A stretch of DNA of 64,000 nucleotides from an uncultured Lachnospiraceae bacterium (lineage in GTDB: Bacteria; Bacillota; Clostridia; Lachnospirales; Lachnospiraceae). Location: the NCBI GenBank assembly GCA_910576535.1, contig CAJTKK010000001.1:124001-188000 (forward strand). The letters run 5' to 3'. The notes under the pieces were generated by a model. The model worked only from the letters and a program-made list of their open reading frames with translations, did no database searches and was not told the origin of the DNA. Made by a program: the position numbers and the translations under genes. Positions 1-8,686 of this stretch are shown here, in pieces (position 1 is the stretch's first letter; each line of letters starts with the position of its first letter).

Positions 1-1255
1 CCCGGAAAGGAAGTTTTTCCCCAATCCCGGCATTCCGCACAAGAGGGAGGCCGCAAATGCCATGAACCAGCCCCCCGGGGATATCCAGCAGTTGAGCCTG
101 AGCCACATTCTCATAAATATTATAACCGCAATAGAATTCATCCCCGCCGTCGCCGGAAAGCGCTACCGTCACCTTTTCCCTGGCTAAAGCGGATACAAGC
201 ATGGACGGTATCTGGGAGCTGTCAGCAAACGGTTCATCATAATACCGGGGAATGCTTTCCACCAGGCCGAACATCTCCTTTTCATCAATATACAGCTCCG
301 TATGGTCAGTCCCCAAGTATTCCGCCACTTGTTTTGCATACTTCGCCTCGTTATACTTTTCTTCATGAAAACCAATGGAAAATGTCTTCACCGGTTCTTT
401 GGAATGCTCCTGCGCTATCGCCGTAATAAGGGACGAATCATAGCCGCCGCTTAAAAAAGCCCCTAACGGCACATCGGAAATCATCCGGTATGCAGTCGCT
501 TTTTTCAGCCGTTCCTTCAGTTCCCGCTTGGCCTGGGAATAATCCTTGACCGGTTCCTTTATCTGCCTGTGATATACCTCATTGATTTCCCAATATTTCC
601 GGGTCTTGGCCTTTCCGTCTGAAAAAGTAAGGATCGAACCCGGTTCCAGTTTATATACATTTTCAAATATAGTCTCCGGCGCGTTAATATACTGCTGGTA
701 GAGATAACGGGATAACACATCTCTTCTTATATTTTTCCGGAAACCCGGACAGGACATAACCGGTTTCAGTTCCGATGCAAACACAAGGTTTTCCCCATCC
801 AGCCAGTAATACAGCGGTTTCTTGCCGATGCAGTCCCTCACAAGATAAACTTCCCCGCATTCCCGGTCCAGCAGGGCAATAGCATACATCCCCACAAAAC
901 GTTCCACGCAGGCGATCCCCCATTTTAAATATGCGGCAATAATCACCTCCGTATCGCAGCAGGAACGGAAAGAATAACCGGAAAGTTCCTTGCGGATGTC
1001 CTGGAAATTATAAATTTCCCCATTAAAAACTACACTGACCCTCCCATTGCCTGAATGCATAGGCTGATGCCCTAAAGCCGATAAATCCATAATCGCAAGC
1101 CTTCTTTGGGCGAACCCGGCTTTATAGCCCCCGGATATTTCATAAATTTCTTCCCCGCTGTCATCAGGGCCTCTATGATACATCGTATCATTCATATCCT
1201 TTAACTGTGTCAGGCTGATATCCCTTTTGGATACAAAACCGCATATCCCGCACAT
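1..1255 (-). CDS. asnB: Asparagine synthase (glutamine-hydrolysing)-type amidotransferase, partial
   Basis: The gene is cut by the left window edge, leaving about 418 N-terminal residues of a family that usually has about 600. It starts with Met-Cys-Gly-Ile-Cys-Gly, so Cys2 is the expected glutaminase nucleophile. RGPDD, the NGEIYN segment and RDxxGKKPLYY follow. The synthetase domain has the ATP pyrophosphatase loop SGGYDSS and a later SGDGGDE. The start follows AGGAGGTG with 5 bases between. The family transfers glutamine amide nitrogen to an ATP-activated carboxylate. Inside polysaccharide loci, relatives such as WbpS are thought to amidate uronic acids. The TviB/TviC-like genes near 12.8-16.5 kb would supply such a substrate, but that link is inference, and a plain asparagine synthetase is possible. 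Confidence 0.93.
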   Translation of the reverse strand, partial: MCGICGFVSKRDISLTQLKDMNDTMYHRGPDDSGEEIYEISGGYKAGFAQRRLAIMDLSALGHQPMHSGNGRVSVVFNGEIYNFQDIRKELSGYSFRSCCDTEVIIAAYLKWGIACVERFVGMYAIALLDRECGEVYLVRDCIGKKPLYYWLDGENLVFASELKPVMSCPGFRKNIRRDVLSRYLYQQYINAPETIFENVYKLEPGSILTFSDGKAKTRKYWEINEVYHRQIKEPVKDYSQAKRELKERLKKATAYRMISDVPLGAFLSGGYDSSLITAIAQEHSKEPVKTFSIGFHEEKYNEAKYAKQVAEYLGTDHTELYIDEKEMFGLVESIPRYYDEPFADSSQIPSMLVSALAREKVTVALSGDGGDEFYCGYNIYENVAQAQLLDIPGGLVHGICGLPLVRNAGIGEKLPFR

Positions 1256-1303
1256 AACGGCACCTCCTATTTGTCCATTCCAACAACATGAATAGCATTG
1301 GCG

Positions 1304-2065
1304 TTAATGGCTTTGATAACGTTCCAGGAAACTGTCCTTATATTCGCCGAAATCCTTGCATTCATTATCTATGCTGTCAATCAATTCCTTATATTTTTCT
1401 TTTATCAGGCTTTCAAAGTTCCCCTGGTTATCATACCCTTTTTTTGTCCATGCAAACGGATGAGTCAGTATCTGCACTTTCTCATGCCCTAAAATATTCT
1501 TCTCGTCCGGGTAACCGTAACGCCAGATATGGTTAGCATCGGACATATATTTTACCCCCAGCGCCGTATCTTCCGTCACATTCTCCGCATAGGTAAAGAA
1601 TTCATCCTGATATGCATTGATAATCCCCGGCAGCTTTATATTCTCTGCCAGGACAGTGGGCGAAGGACGGTGTACCGAGAACTCCGAAATCTCAAATCCA
1701 AGCATTTCACTGAGCATGTGCATCTCTTTCACGATCTGCCGGCGTACCTCCTGCATATCCGTCATCCCGTTCAATGCAAAATGAAGCCCTATATTCTGCC
1801 CTCTTTCATGCATATCGCAAATCAGGTCCCTGTTTTTCCTGGACAGCAGATTATACGAATTGTTTGTCCATTGGAAAAAGAACGTGGAGGTAAAGTCCAT
1901 GCTGGATTCCACTTTTGCCAGGGCATACGCCCTCTCCACGCTATATTCCACGTCATGGCGCATAATAACAAACTGATCCTTATACAAAGCATCTTTATAA
2001 TCCGCCTGCCGCTTTGTCGATTGAATAATCCTTATTATCTCCTTATAATCATCATACGAAAACAT
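1304..2065 (-). CDS. Polysaccharide deacetylase-like (NodB-fold) protein
   Basis: The protein has about 253 residues from the chosen start MFSYDDYKEI. It carries MRHDVEYSVERA near its N-terminus, which resembles the first metal-binding motif of NodB-type carbohydrate esterases. GLHFALNG and FSVHRPSP may be the other active-site strands. No signal peptide is visible, so it is probably cytoplasmic and may act on a sugar nucleotide or lipid-linked sugar. The frame is open upstream to a TTG at 2182 that would overlap the previous gene. I prefer the ATG at 2065 because a purine-rich GGAAGGAGCGGAAGGG lies just before it and family members tend to start this way. The substrate is unknown. It follows the SGNH and MBOAT acetylation pair and precedes the amidotransferase. 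Confidence 0.75.
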   Translation of the reverse strand: MFSYDDYKEIIRIIQSTKRQADYKDALYKDQFVIMRHDVEYSVERAYALAKVESSMDFTSTFFFQWTNNSYNLLSRKNRDLICDMHERGQNIGLHFALNGMTDMQEVRRQIVKEMHMLSEMLGFEISEFSVHRPSPTVLAENIKLPGIINAYQDEFFTYAENVTEDTALGVKYMSDANHIWRYGYPDEKNILGHEKVQILTHPFAWTKKGYDNQGNFESLIKEKYKELIDSIDNECKDFGEYKDSFLERYQSH

Positions 2066-2162
2066 CCTGCCCTTCCGCTCCTTCCTCTCCATCGCCTTTT
2101 CACCATGGATAAAAACAATTTTTTTACCGGATATCCCCTTGCTCAGGCTTTCCCTGTCCGCA

Positions 2163-3311
2163 TTACTTTTGGATATACGCAATTTCTCCCACTAAGGGGA
2201 TTGATTGGTTCAGCCCGTTTTCCGAACTTTCCAGCGCCACGATATCCGGGTCATATATCTCCAGGATTTTATCTAATTCAGGCAGATTAATTATATCTAT
2301 GCTCAAAGTTTCACGGAAACCTTCCGCAATATGTTCCTTCAGGAACTGGCGGATATAACTATCGCCCAGAACCAATATCTTCCAGTCATTTTCACATGCC
2401 TCATTGACAAAATAATGGCCATACTCCCGGTAACGGATAATGCCTTCCGGGTCGAACCCGTCTAAATCCATTTCCACGGCCCGCGGGTTTTTTATTTCAA
2501 AACGAAGGCTGTCTTCCGGATAAGGATAGGTAAACCCGTATAGGCTGGTCTTATCCGTAAATCTTGTAATATGATAATCTTCCTCCGTCATATATCGTAA
2601 CGCCGGGTAATCCTTCTGCACCGTCCTCATAAGCGCCTCGTAGCCCAGGTGCGCCCCATATTCATTCCAATGCGCCGGATCGCTGACCTTAAAATACAGC
2701 AGTTCCTCCCCTTTATGGGAAAGGAGTTCTTCATATACCGGCGCTACCGCAATCCCTGCATCCTGTTCTAAGGCGCTTACAATCTGTCTTGCCCGGGATA
2801 TTTCCCCAAACTGGTTGATCCCATCCACAAAATATTCGGGATAAACCGCATCTTTTTCATAGCATTGCATGTAATAAAAAGAAATCCCTCTTGCCTCCAG
2901 GTAATTTTTTAGCCCTTCCATGGCTTCCGTATATCTGTCCAGCTCTTCTTCAGAAAGCAGATTCAGGCGCTGATATTCCCTGACTTTGGCTTCATCCACA
3001 TAATATAAATGCCCTTCTTTTCCTTCCCGCATACTTTCCTTCATTACTCTTCCAAACAGCCGGTACTGCAAAGAGGAATTCAGCTTTACTAAAATCCCCC
3101 GGAATCTTATATTGTCATTAATCCACGAATCGAAATCCCCCGGATATCCCATATTCCATTCCCCCGCCTCATCCTTCAGACGGGGAACGCCGGCCAGCAT
3201 CCTGTTCTCCATATCAGAAACCCTTCCCTCTTCCCTATGCGCAAAAACAAACGGAACTGCCAGGGTCAATAGAAAAACCATAATAAAAATCTTATTATAA
3301 ATCCTGTCCAT
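2163..3311 (-). CDS. AlgX/AlgJ-like SGNH-hydrolase-fold protein for glycan O-acetylation
   Basis: A hydrophobic N-terminal segment at residues 8-25 should act as signal or anchor and place the rest outside the membrane. The motif DPAHWNEYGA near residue 211 matches the D-x-H-W catalytic signature of AlgJ/AlgX proteins. The block LVLGDSY near residue 322 supplies the serine. In alginate and related systems this protein takes an acetyl group delivered by a partner MBOAT and transfers it to the polymer. The MBOAT gene lies immediately upstream (3336-4835), so the two form a standard pair. The start follows AAGGAG with 8 bases between. The acceptor sugar cannot be deduced. Confidence 0.82.
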   Translation of the reverse strand: MDRIYNKIFIMVFLLTLAVPFVFAHREEGRVSDMENRMLAGVPRLKDEAGEWNMGYPGDFDSWINDNIRFRGILVKLNSSLQYRLFGRVMKESMREGKEGHLYYVDEAKVREYQRLNLLSEEELDRYTEAMEGLKNYLEARGISFYYMQCYEKDAVYPEYFVDGINQFGEISRARQIVSALEQDAGIAVAPVYEELLSHKGEELLYFKVSDPAHWNEYGAHLGYEALMRTVQKDYPALRYMTEEDYHITRFTDKTSLYGFTYPYPEDSLRFEIKNPRAVEMDLDGFDPEGIIRYREYGHYFVNEACENDWKILVLGDSYIRQFLKEHIAEGFRETLSIDIINLPELDKILEIYDPDIVALESSENGLNQSIPLVGEIAYIQK

Positions 3312-3335
3312 CCTGTTTTCTCCTTCTTCCTTCCT

Positions 3336-4835
3336 TTAAAACTGGAAGTAAATAAACGGATTATAAGTCGATGTAATTACGTACATAATTGCTGTTCCCA
3401 GCAAAACCAGGCTTCCTATATTGCACATAAGAACATAATTCGCTTTGCTCATTTTTGTCTCCATCCAGTTAAGGGCGCATTTTCCCACTGGCAGCATGGC
3501 CACAAAAGAAACTGCTAAAATAAACAGGTCATATTTTGTCAGATACCATTCCAGCCGGTATCCTGCCTGATGAACATCTAAAAAACCAAACATGGACTTT
3601 AAATATAAAAAGGCTGCCCGTATGCTGTCCGCTTTAAAAAACACCAAACCAATCAGGACGAGAAAATCCGTGCGCAATATCCGGAACACGTCAAAATACT
3701 TTGTCTTGGTAAAATGATGCTTATCGTTGAATTTTTTTACCTTTTTTTTGATTAGCATAGAAGCCGTTATCAATACCCCATGAAAAGTCCCCCAGCAGAC
3801 AAAAGTCCAGTTTGCCCCATGCCAAAGACCTGTCAGGCTCCAGATAATCAAGGTTCCTGCTATCGTTGGGAGCATTTTGGCCAGATTCTTCCCAACAAAC
3901 CGGTTCCTCAGATTCCCTAAACCGGAACACCACTTTGTCCGGATAACCGGATAAAAAACATAATCCCGGAACCAGCTTCCTAGAGAAATATGCCATCTTC
4001 GCCAGAATTCCGGGATGGATCTGGAAATATAAGGATAATCAAAGTTCTCCAGGATATGGAACCCAAACATTTTCCCAAGGCCGATGGCCATATCCGAATA
4101 ACCGGAAAAATCAAAATATATCTGCAGCATATAAGAAACGGCCCCCAGCCATGCCACATCCGGCGTATTCTGCACGCTGGGCATTGCAAAGACCGCATCT
4201 GCATTCACCGCCAAAGAATTAGCCAAAACCGCTTTTTTTGCCAGCCCTACCGAAAACCTCCTGATGCCGGCCGCAAACAGTTCCACGGAATGTTCTCTTT
4301 TTGCCAACTGTTCATTGATATCTGAATATCTGACAATAGGTCCTGCAATGAGCTGAGGAAACAAAGCAATATAAAGCCCTAGGTTCACAATTTTCTTCTG
4401 TACCGGAACCTGTCTGCGGTATACGTCTATCACGTATGATATCCCCTGAAAGGTATAAAAAGAAATTCCAATCGGCAGGAGAATCTTTTTCAGCCCAAAA
4501 TCCATCCCAAGCACATACCCCAAAGATTCCGCAAAAAAATTAAGGTATTTCCAGTAGCCTAAAATCAGGAGATTCGCCGCCACAGCCGCCCAGAAGACAG
4601 CCTTCCGGATCCCTTCCCTGCCGGCCAAACCGCACTTGTCCAATAACAGGCCGCTCATATAATTCAAAAATATGGAAACACATATAACCGGAAAAAAGGA
4701 CAGGCCTCCCCACGCATAAAACAACAGGCTTAAAAAGAAAAGCCATTCATTCCCGCACTTATTTTTCAGGATATAATATCCGGTAATACAGATGGGCAAA
4801 AACGCAAAAAGAAAAACACTTGAACTAAAAACCAT
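3336..4835 (-). CDS. MBOAT family O-acyltransferase (AlgI/DltB/PatA-like)
   Basis: This polytopic membrane protein has about 499 residues from the chosen start MVFSSSVFLFAFLPI, the usual N-terminus of AlgI-type MBOATs. The family signature GLWHGANWTFVCWGTFHG contains the invariant histidine. The RRWHISLGSWFRDYV segment is the other conserved intracellular block. It should move acetyl groups from the cytoplasm to the outer face for the adjacent SGNH protein. The frame extends upstream to 4934, but that would overlap the preceding glycosyltransferase by 80 bases and add an atypical hydrophilic leader. Starting at 4835 leaves a 19-base gap. The Shine-Dalgarno is weak, so translational coupling is likely. 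Confidence 0.9.
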   Translation of the reverse strand: MVFSSSVFLFAFLPICITGYYILKNKCGNEWLFFLSLLFYAWGGLSFFPVICVSIFLNYMSGLLLDKCGLAGREGIRKAVFWAAVAANLLILGYWKYLNFFAESLGYVLGMDFGLKKILLPIGISFYTFQGISYVIDVYRRQVPVQKKIVNLGLYIALFPQLIAGPIVRYSDINEQLAKREHSVELFAAGIRRFSVGLAKKAVLANSLAVNADAVFAMPSVQNTPDVAWLGAVSYMLQIYFDFSGYSDMAIGLGKMFGFHILENFDYPYISRSIPEFWRRWHISLGSWFRDYVFYPVIRTKWCSGLGNLRNRFVGKNLAKMLPTIAGTLIIWSLTGLWHGANWTFVCWGTFHGVLITASMLIKKKVKKFNDKHHFTKTKYFDVFRILRTDFLVLIGLVFFKADSIRAAFLYLKSMFGFLDVHQAGYRLEWYLTKYDLFILAVSFVAMLPVGKCALNWMETKMSKANYVLMCNIGSLVLLGTAIMYVITSTYNPFIYFQF

Positions 4836-4854
4836 TCTGTTTATTAACGGCGGC

Positions 4855-5973
4855 CTACCGTCTCTCCTTTTTTCCCAAAATAATCTCTTCGATGTAATCC
4901 CGCCATTGCTCAAAGATAGCGGCGCTGTTGGCAATCTCGCTTATCTTTCTGGCATTTCTTCCAAGCCTTTCCCCTAACTTGGGATCCTCAATCAGTTTAT
5001 TCATGCCGTCCTCAAAAGCCTCCTGGTTCTTAATCTGCACCAGCAAGCCGTTTACGCCGTCTTCCATCACGGTCCGCGGCCCTCCGCATGGGCAGTCGGT
5101 GGCCACAATAGGCAGCCCCAGGGCCATAGCTTCCAGCAATGCATTAGGAAGCCCTTCCCAGTCAGAGGAAAAAGCGTATACGGCAGCATCGGTCAAATCT
5201 TTTTCCAGGCTGTCGCTGGCTCCCATTAATTGAATATATTCCGCAGCATCGTTTTCTTTTATGATAGCTTCCAATATTTCTTTCGTTCCGTCAAAAGAAT
5301 CCCCGCCATAAATTTTCAATATATAGTCCGGATGCTTTTCATGTACCTTTATAAAGGCGCGCAGGAGCATCGGCTGGTTTTTAAAGTCTACCAGCCTGCC
5401 TGACTGGACGACTTCTTTTTTTCTTTTTTCAGGTTCCGGGTTGCCAATGTATTTATCATGAATAGGGTTCAGAATAATCCTTGAATTTTTCTGTAAATAA
5501 GGGGCGAAAAATTCCCTCTGCCCTTCCGTCTGGAAAACACAGCCCGCCGCTTTCGGGAAAAGCAAAGGTATCTGTATCTTATCCGTAAAAGCGTCATAAT
5601 GCCCTGCCGGGTCTGTCCGTATAGATATTAATACCGGAACCTTCGTCCCAGGAGCTGCCATCAACGCCCGGTAGTTTGCCCTCTGGGCAAAAGCGATCAA
5701 AATATCCGGCTGTTCCTTTTTCAAAAATTCCCTTAAATATTTTACTCTCAGCAAAAACTGCGTAATACGGGATTTTTTCTGATCCTTTTCCCTAAGCCCT
5801 ACGTGAATTCTCCGTACCTTTTCATCAACCCGGAATTCGTTCTCCCCATACCATTCCGTAGCGAGCAGGACTTCATACCCTTCTCTGGCAAACTGATCCG
5901 CTAAGTTGGATACCACCCTTTCGGCTCCTCCCTGCTCCAGACAGTTTAAATGAAATGCTATTTTACGCATCAT
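4855..5973 (-). CDS. GT4 glycosyltransferase (PglH-like)
   Basis: The GT-B fold enzyme starts MMRKIAFHLNCLEQGGAERV, with the usual glycine-rich first strand and the GGAERV motif of GT4 enzymes. The C-terminal nucleotide-sugar site has EGLPNALLEAMALGLPIVAT, the E-x7-E motif, followed by DCPCGGPRTVMEDGVNG. Overall wording resembles PglH-type HexNAc transferases (SIRTDPAGHY, ILNPI, QSGRLVDFKNQ). The ATG at 5973 overlaps the TGA of the previous gene (ATGA) and follows AAAGGAG by 7 bases, so the two are coupled. The longer frame from 6018 is not needed. Donor and acceptor are not predictable; a retaining transferase adding a HexNAc is a reasonable guess. Confidence 0.88.
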   Translation of the reverse strand: MMRKIAFHLNCLEQGGAERVVSNLADQFAREGYEVLLATEWYGENEFRVDEKVRRIHVGLREKDQKKSRITQFLLRVKYLREFLKKEQPDILIAFAQRANYRALMAAPGTKVPVLISIRTDPAGHYDAFTDKIQIPLLFPKAAGCVFQTEGQREFFAPYLQKNSRIILNPIHDKYIGNPEPEKRKKEVVQSGRLVDFKNQPMLLRAFIKVHEKHPDYILKIYGGDSFDGTKEILEAIIKENDAAEYIQLMGASDSLEKDLTDAAVYAFSSDWEGLPNALLEAMALGLPIVATDCPCGGPRTVMEDGVNGLLVQIKNQEAFEDGMNKLIEDPKLGERLGRNARKISEIANSAAIFEQWRDYIEEIILGKKERR

Positions 5974-6692
5974 CCGGAAACTCCTTTTTGTATGCTTTTC
6001 CCCGATTTTTTTAAACAAAATAGTATTCTTAACGCTTCAAAGACTGCTTTAGGACGGAGGCTGGATTCCGAACCGATATAATGGATAGGCACTTCTACCG
6101 TATGATAATCCCTGCAATAATACCGCATCTCCGTCTGGTACATATGGCCCTTGGATAAAAATTCATCCAGCTTCAGATTTTCCAGCACATGCCTCTGAAA
6201 ACCTTCAAACCCGCTGGTCATATCTTTAAGCTTCGTGCCTAAGACGATATTCGCCAGGACAGTCCCGCCGGAGCTTAAAATTCTTCTATATAACGGGTGA
6301 TTGCTGATGCCCCCTCCTTCCACAAAACGGGAACCCCATACACAGTCATATCCTTCATCCAGCTTTTCAATAAACTGGGGGATTTCTCCTGGCAGATGGC
6401 TGCCCCCGCCGTCCATTTCAATAATACGCTCCGCGCCATCCCTAAGCGCATGGCGGAATCCTTCCAGATAACAACTGATCACCCCATAAGATTCTTTATA
6501 AAAAACGAGCTTTACTTTCTCACTTTTTTTCTCATACTCTTCCACAATCGCTCTTGTCCCATCGGTGGAATAACTATCCATCACCACATAAATATATAAA
6601 TTGTCATATGGCAGATCCAGAATCTGGTCAAGCACCCCTCTCATCGTCTTCTCTTCGTTTGCCACTGGCATAACTACAATTGTTTTTCTCAT
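5970..6692 (-). CDS. GT2 glycosyltransferase, dolichol-phosphate-mannose-synthase-like
   Basis: The 240-residue cytosolic GT-A enzyme has the DPM1-type layout: VVMPVANEEKT, VVMDSYSTDGT, then EMDGGGSH where polyprenyl-phosphate sugar synthases normally read EMDADxSH. GSRFVEGGG and DMTSGFEGFQ follow, and SESSLRP sits near the end. All of these apart from the changed DAD are typical of polyprenol-phosphate glycosyltransferases. The second metal-binding Asp is Gly (residue 96), while Asp94 is kept. It has no C-terminal membrane helices, unlike GtrB. It is the first gene of a leftward unit and starts after AAGGA. It may load a sugar on undecaprenyl phosphate for a GT-C enzyme such as the divergent neighbour at 6931. 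Confidence 0.85.
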   Translation of the reverse strand: MRKTIVVMPVANEEKTMRGVLDQILDLPYDNLYIYVVMDSYSTDGTRAIVEEYEKKSEKVKLVFYKESYGVISCYLEGFRHALRDGAERIIEMDGGGSHLPGEIPQFIEKLDEGYDCVWGSRFVEGGGISNHPLYRRILSSGGTVLANIVLGTKLKDMTSGFEGFQRHVLENLKLDEFLSKGHMYQTEMRYYCRDYHTVEVPIHYIGSESSLRPKAVFEALRILFCLKKSGKSIQKGVSG

Positions 6693-6740
6693 TTTTTAAT
6701 CCTTATCTGTGTTTCCGTTCTTTCTCCATTTTATACACTT

Positions 6741-6768
6741 TCTATAGTTTATCACATTACCGGTACAA
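6741..6768 (-). promoter_or_regulatory. Candidate leftward promoter for the 6692-1 gene set
   Basis: On the minus strand a TTGTAC box and a TATAGA box are separated by 16 bases, ending about 48 bases before the start codon of the DPM1-like gene. The -35 match is only partial. A second AT-rich hexamer (TATAAA) lies a little nearer the gene, so the exact start is uncertain. It sits back to back with the rightward promoter of the only plus-strand gene. Confidence 0.4.
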
Positions 6769-6855
6769 GCGCAAATAAAACAGATCATGCGGCAAAACAG
6801 ATGCCTTCCACTGCCTATTCCTGTCAACGCAAAATTTAAGAATTTATAAAAACTA

Positions 6856-6883
6856 TTTTCATTCGCCCAAAATAGATTATAAT
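6856..6883 (+). promoter_or_regulatory. Candidate rightward promoter for the plus-strand GT-C gene
   Basis: A perfect TATAAT at 6878-6883 is preceded, with 16 bases between, by TTTTCA at 6856-6861. The surrounding 90 bases are very A+T rich. The start codon at 6931 follows AGGGG with about 10 bases between. The -35 box is weak, so the call rests mainly on the consensus -10 and on this being the only place for a promoter of the plus-strand gene. Confidence 0.5.
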
Positions 6884-6930
6884 TTATTTTGTAATTGATT
6901 TTGTTTATATAAAATAGGGGTTTTAGGCTT

Positions 6931-8637
6931 ATGAGAAACGTACATCAAAAACATGTCTCCTTTTTTATCTGTATGGCCATCATAGTATTTTTTATGGTTT
7001 TCTGGTGTTTCCAGAAAGAAGGTACCTTTATCGATGAATTATTAAGCTATGATTTATCCAACCGGCAGTCATCCCGGATAGAGTATATCCGTTCCTATTT
7101 AGGTTCTTCTTCTCCTTCTTCCATTGCGGAAGATCTCAGTGACATCCTGAAAAATGGAAAAGAGGGTTCCCGCATTTATAAAGATTTCAAAGCATCCGAA
7201 AGGCGAAATGCCCCATCTTCCCTCTGGCATGATGCGGATTATTTTGGGCAATACCTTATGACAACGCAGGGGGGCCGGTTTGACTTTCTTTCCGTCTTTT
7301 ACAATGCATCCTTTGATTCAGCCCCTCCCCTTTATTATCTTCTCCTCCATTTTATTTGTTCTTTATTCCCGGACACATTCTCTTTATGGTACGGGCTTAT
7401 TATTAACCTTCTTTTTTTAATGCCCGTATGCGCCTTACTTTATTACCTTACGGAAAAATATTATGGCGGCACAAAATACGCCTTTCTCATCACCTTGTGC
7501 TACGCCATGAGCATCGGCAGTATCTCTACATTATTGATTATAAGAATGTACGCCATGTATACTTTTTTTGTACTGGCCTTTTTTGCCGTTAATCTCCGCA
7601 TTGCCGCCAATGGGTTTTCTTTTACAAAAAAGAGCCGGATTGCCTATATTCTCTGTGCTTTTTTGGGTTTCTACACCCAATATTACTTTGTGATCTATGC
7701 CTTTTTCCTCATCGGAACCATCTGCCTTTATTTATTCCGGCAGAAAGAAACCCGCCCTAAAATATTCCCATATCTTTCCGCATCCCTGGCAGCGGCCGTC
7801 CTCAGCATTGTCCTCTGGCCTTTTTCCATCAAGCACATATTTTTTGACAGCTTTGGCTCCAGTACCTTTTCCAATGCATCATCGGGCCAGATTTTACACC
7901 GGCTGGCAGCATATTTTGAAATTATCGCAGCCAGCCTTTTTGCGCAGCAGCCCTGGCTTCTTGCTTTTTTGCTGCTTCTTTCCATAGCCGGCATCCTTTT
8001 ACTTATTTACTGCACAAAAACAGGAAAGAGGCTCGCGCCCCCTTCCCATTGTGTGCTGAAAGGCCTTCTGATTCTAATTCCTTCTGCAGGATATATCTTT
8101 TTAGTGGCTGTCAGCGCGCCTTTCCTTGCCAACCGTTATATTATGTGTACTTTCCCATTTATCTTCTTAGGGATGTATGAGTTATTCCGCATGATACTAT
8201 CGTCCCTCACCCGTCATTCTTTTTCCATATTATGCATTCTGGGCGCTGCTGTCACTTTATACAGTCTTATGACTGTCAAAGCAGATTATACCTACCCGGA
8301 GAAAAAAGAAAGACATGCCTTTATGGAAAATGCCCAAGATTCCGTCTGCATTCATGTTACGGAACCTAACGGCTGGATGTACAAATCCTGCCTGGATATT
8401 ATGGGGACATGCAAAAAGACTGCCCTGCTTTATCCTGAGCAGATAGGCAGCCTCGGCCCCATCCCATTGCCCTCCGGGGAGTACAGTTCCGTATTAGTCT
8501 GCATCTCTTCTTCCTACCCGCAGGAAGAACTTCTGGAGTCCATTATCAGCCGCTGCGGTCTGGAAGACAGGAAAATTATGGTTTTCCCTAGAATAAATGA
8601 TGAATATTCTTCCATGTATCTTTTGACAGGTAGTTGA
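6931..8637 (+). CDS. GT-C-fold (GT39-like) membrane glycosyltransferase
   Basis: This is the only gene on the plus strand. The 568-residue protein has roughly ten hydrophobic segments. The first outer loop has FIDELLSYDLSN, matching the acidic D-E position of GT-C enzymes, then SAPPLYYLLLH, IRMYAMYTFFV and GFYTQYYFVIY. The same ordered motifs occur in the protein at 46985-48661 (HEDEYYSYYS, HPPLFYFILH, FIRMYEWLTVFV, GFLTQYYYILF), so the two are paralogues. Such enzymes transfer a sugar from a polyprenyl-phosphate donor on the outer membrane face. A hydrophilic loop of about 70 residues precedes the PPLYY motif. The gene converges on the GT4 gene at 8687 with a 49-base gap that shows no clear terminator. 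Confidence 0.78.
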   Translation: MRNVHQKHVSFFICMAIIVFFMVFWCFQKEGTFIDELLSYDLSNRQSSRIEYIRSYLGSSSPSSIAEDLSDILKNGKEGSRIYKDFKASERRNAPSSLWHDADYFGQYLMTTQGGRFDFLSVFYNASFDSAPPLYYLLLHFICSLFPDTFSLWYGLIINLLFLMPVCALLYYLTEKYYGGTKYAFLITLCYAMSIGSISTLLIIRMYAMYTFFVLAFFAVNLRIAANGFSFTKKSRIAYILCAFLGFYTQYYFVIYAFFLIGTICLYLFRQKETRPKIFPYLSASLAAAVLSIVLWPFSIKHIFFDSFGSSTFSNASSGQILHRLAAYFEIIAASLFAQQPWLLAFLLLLSIAGILLLIYCTKTGKRLAPPSHCVLKGLLILIPSAGYIFLVAVSAPFLANRYIMCTFPFIFLGMYELFRMILSSLTRHSFSILCILGAAVTLYSLMTVKADYTYPEKKERHAFMENAQDSVCIHVTEPNGWMYKSCLDIMGTCKKTALLYPEQIGSLGPIPLPSGEYSSVLVCISSSYPQEELLESIISRCGLEDRKIMVFPRINDEYSSMYLLTGS

Positions 8638-8686
8638 TCCTCCCATCCCCTGTCTTATTCCCTTCCGGATGAAAGCATTCTTCCCG

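Noticed and set aside
1529..2290. A 253-codon open frame on the plus strand
   Set aside because: It lies antisense to the deacetylase and SGNH genes, has no recognisable domain or ribosome site, and reads as Leu/Ile/His-rich antisense sequence.
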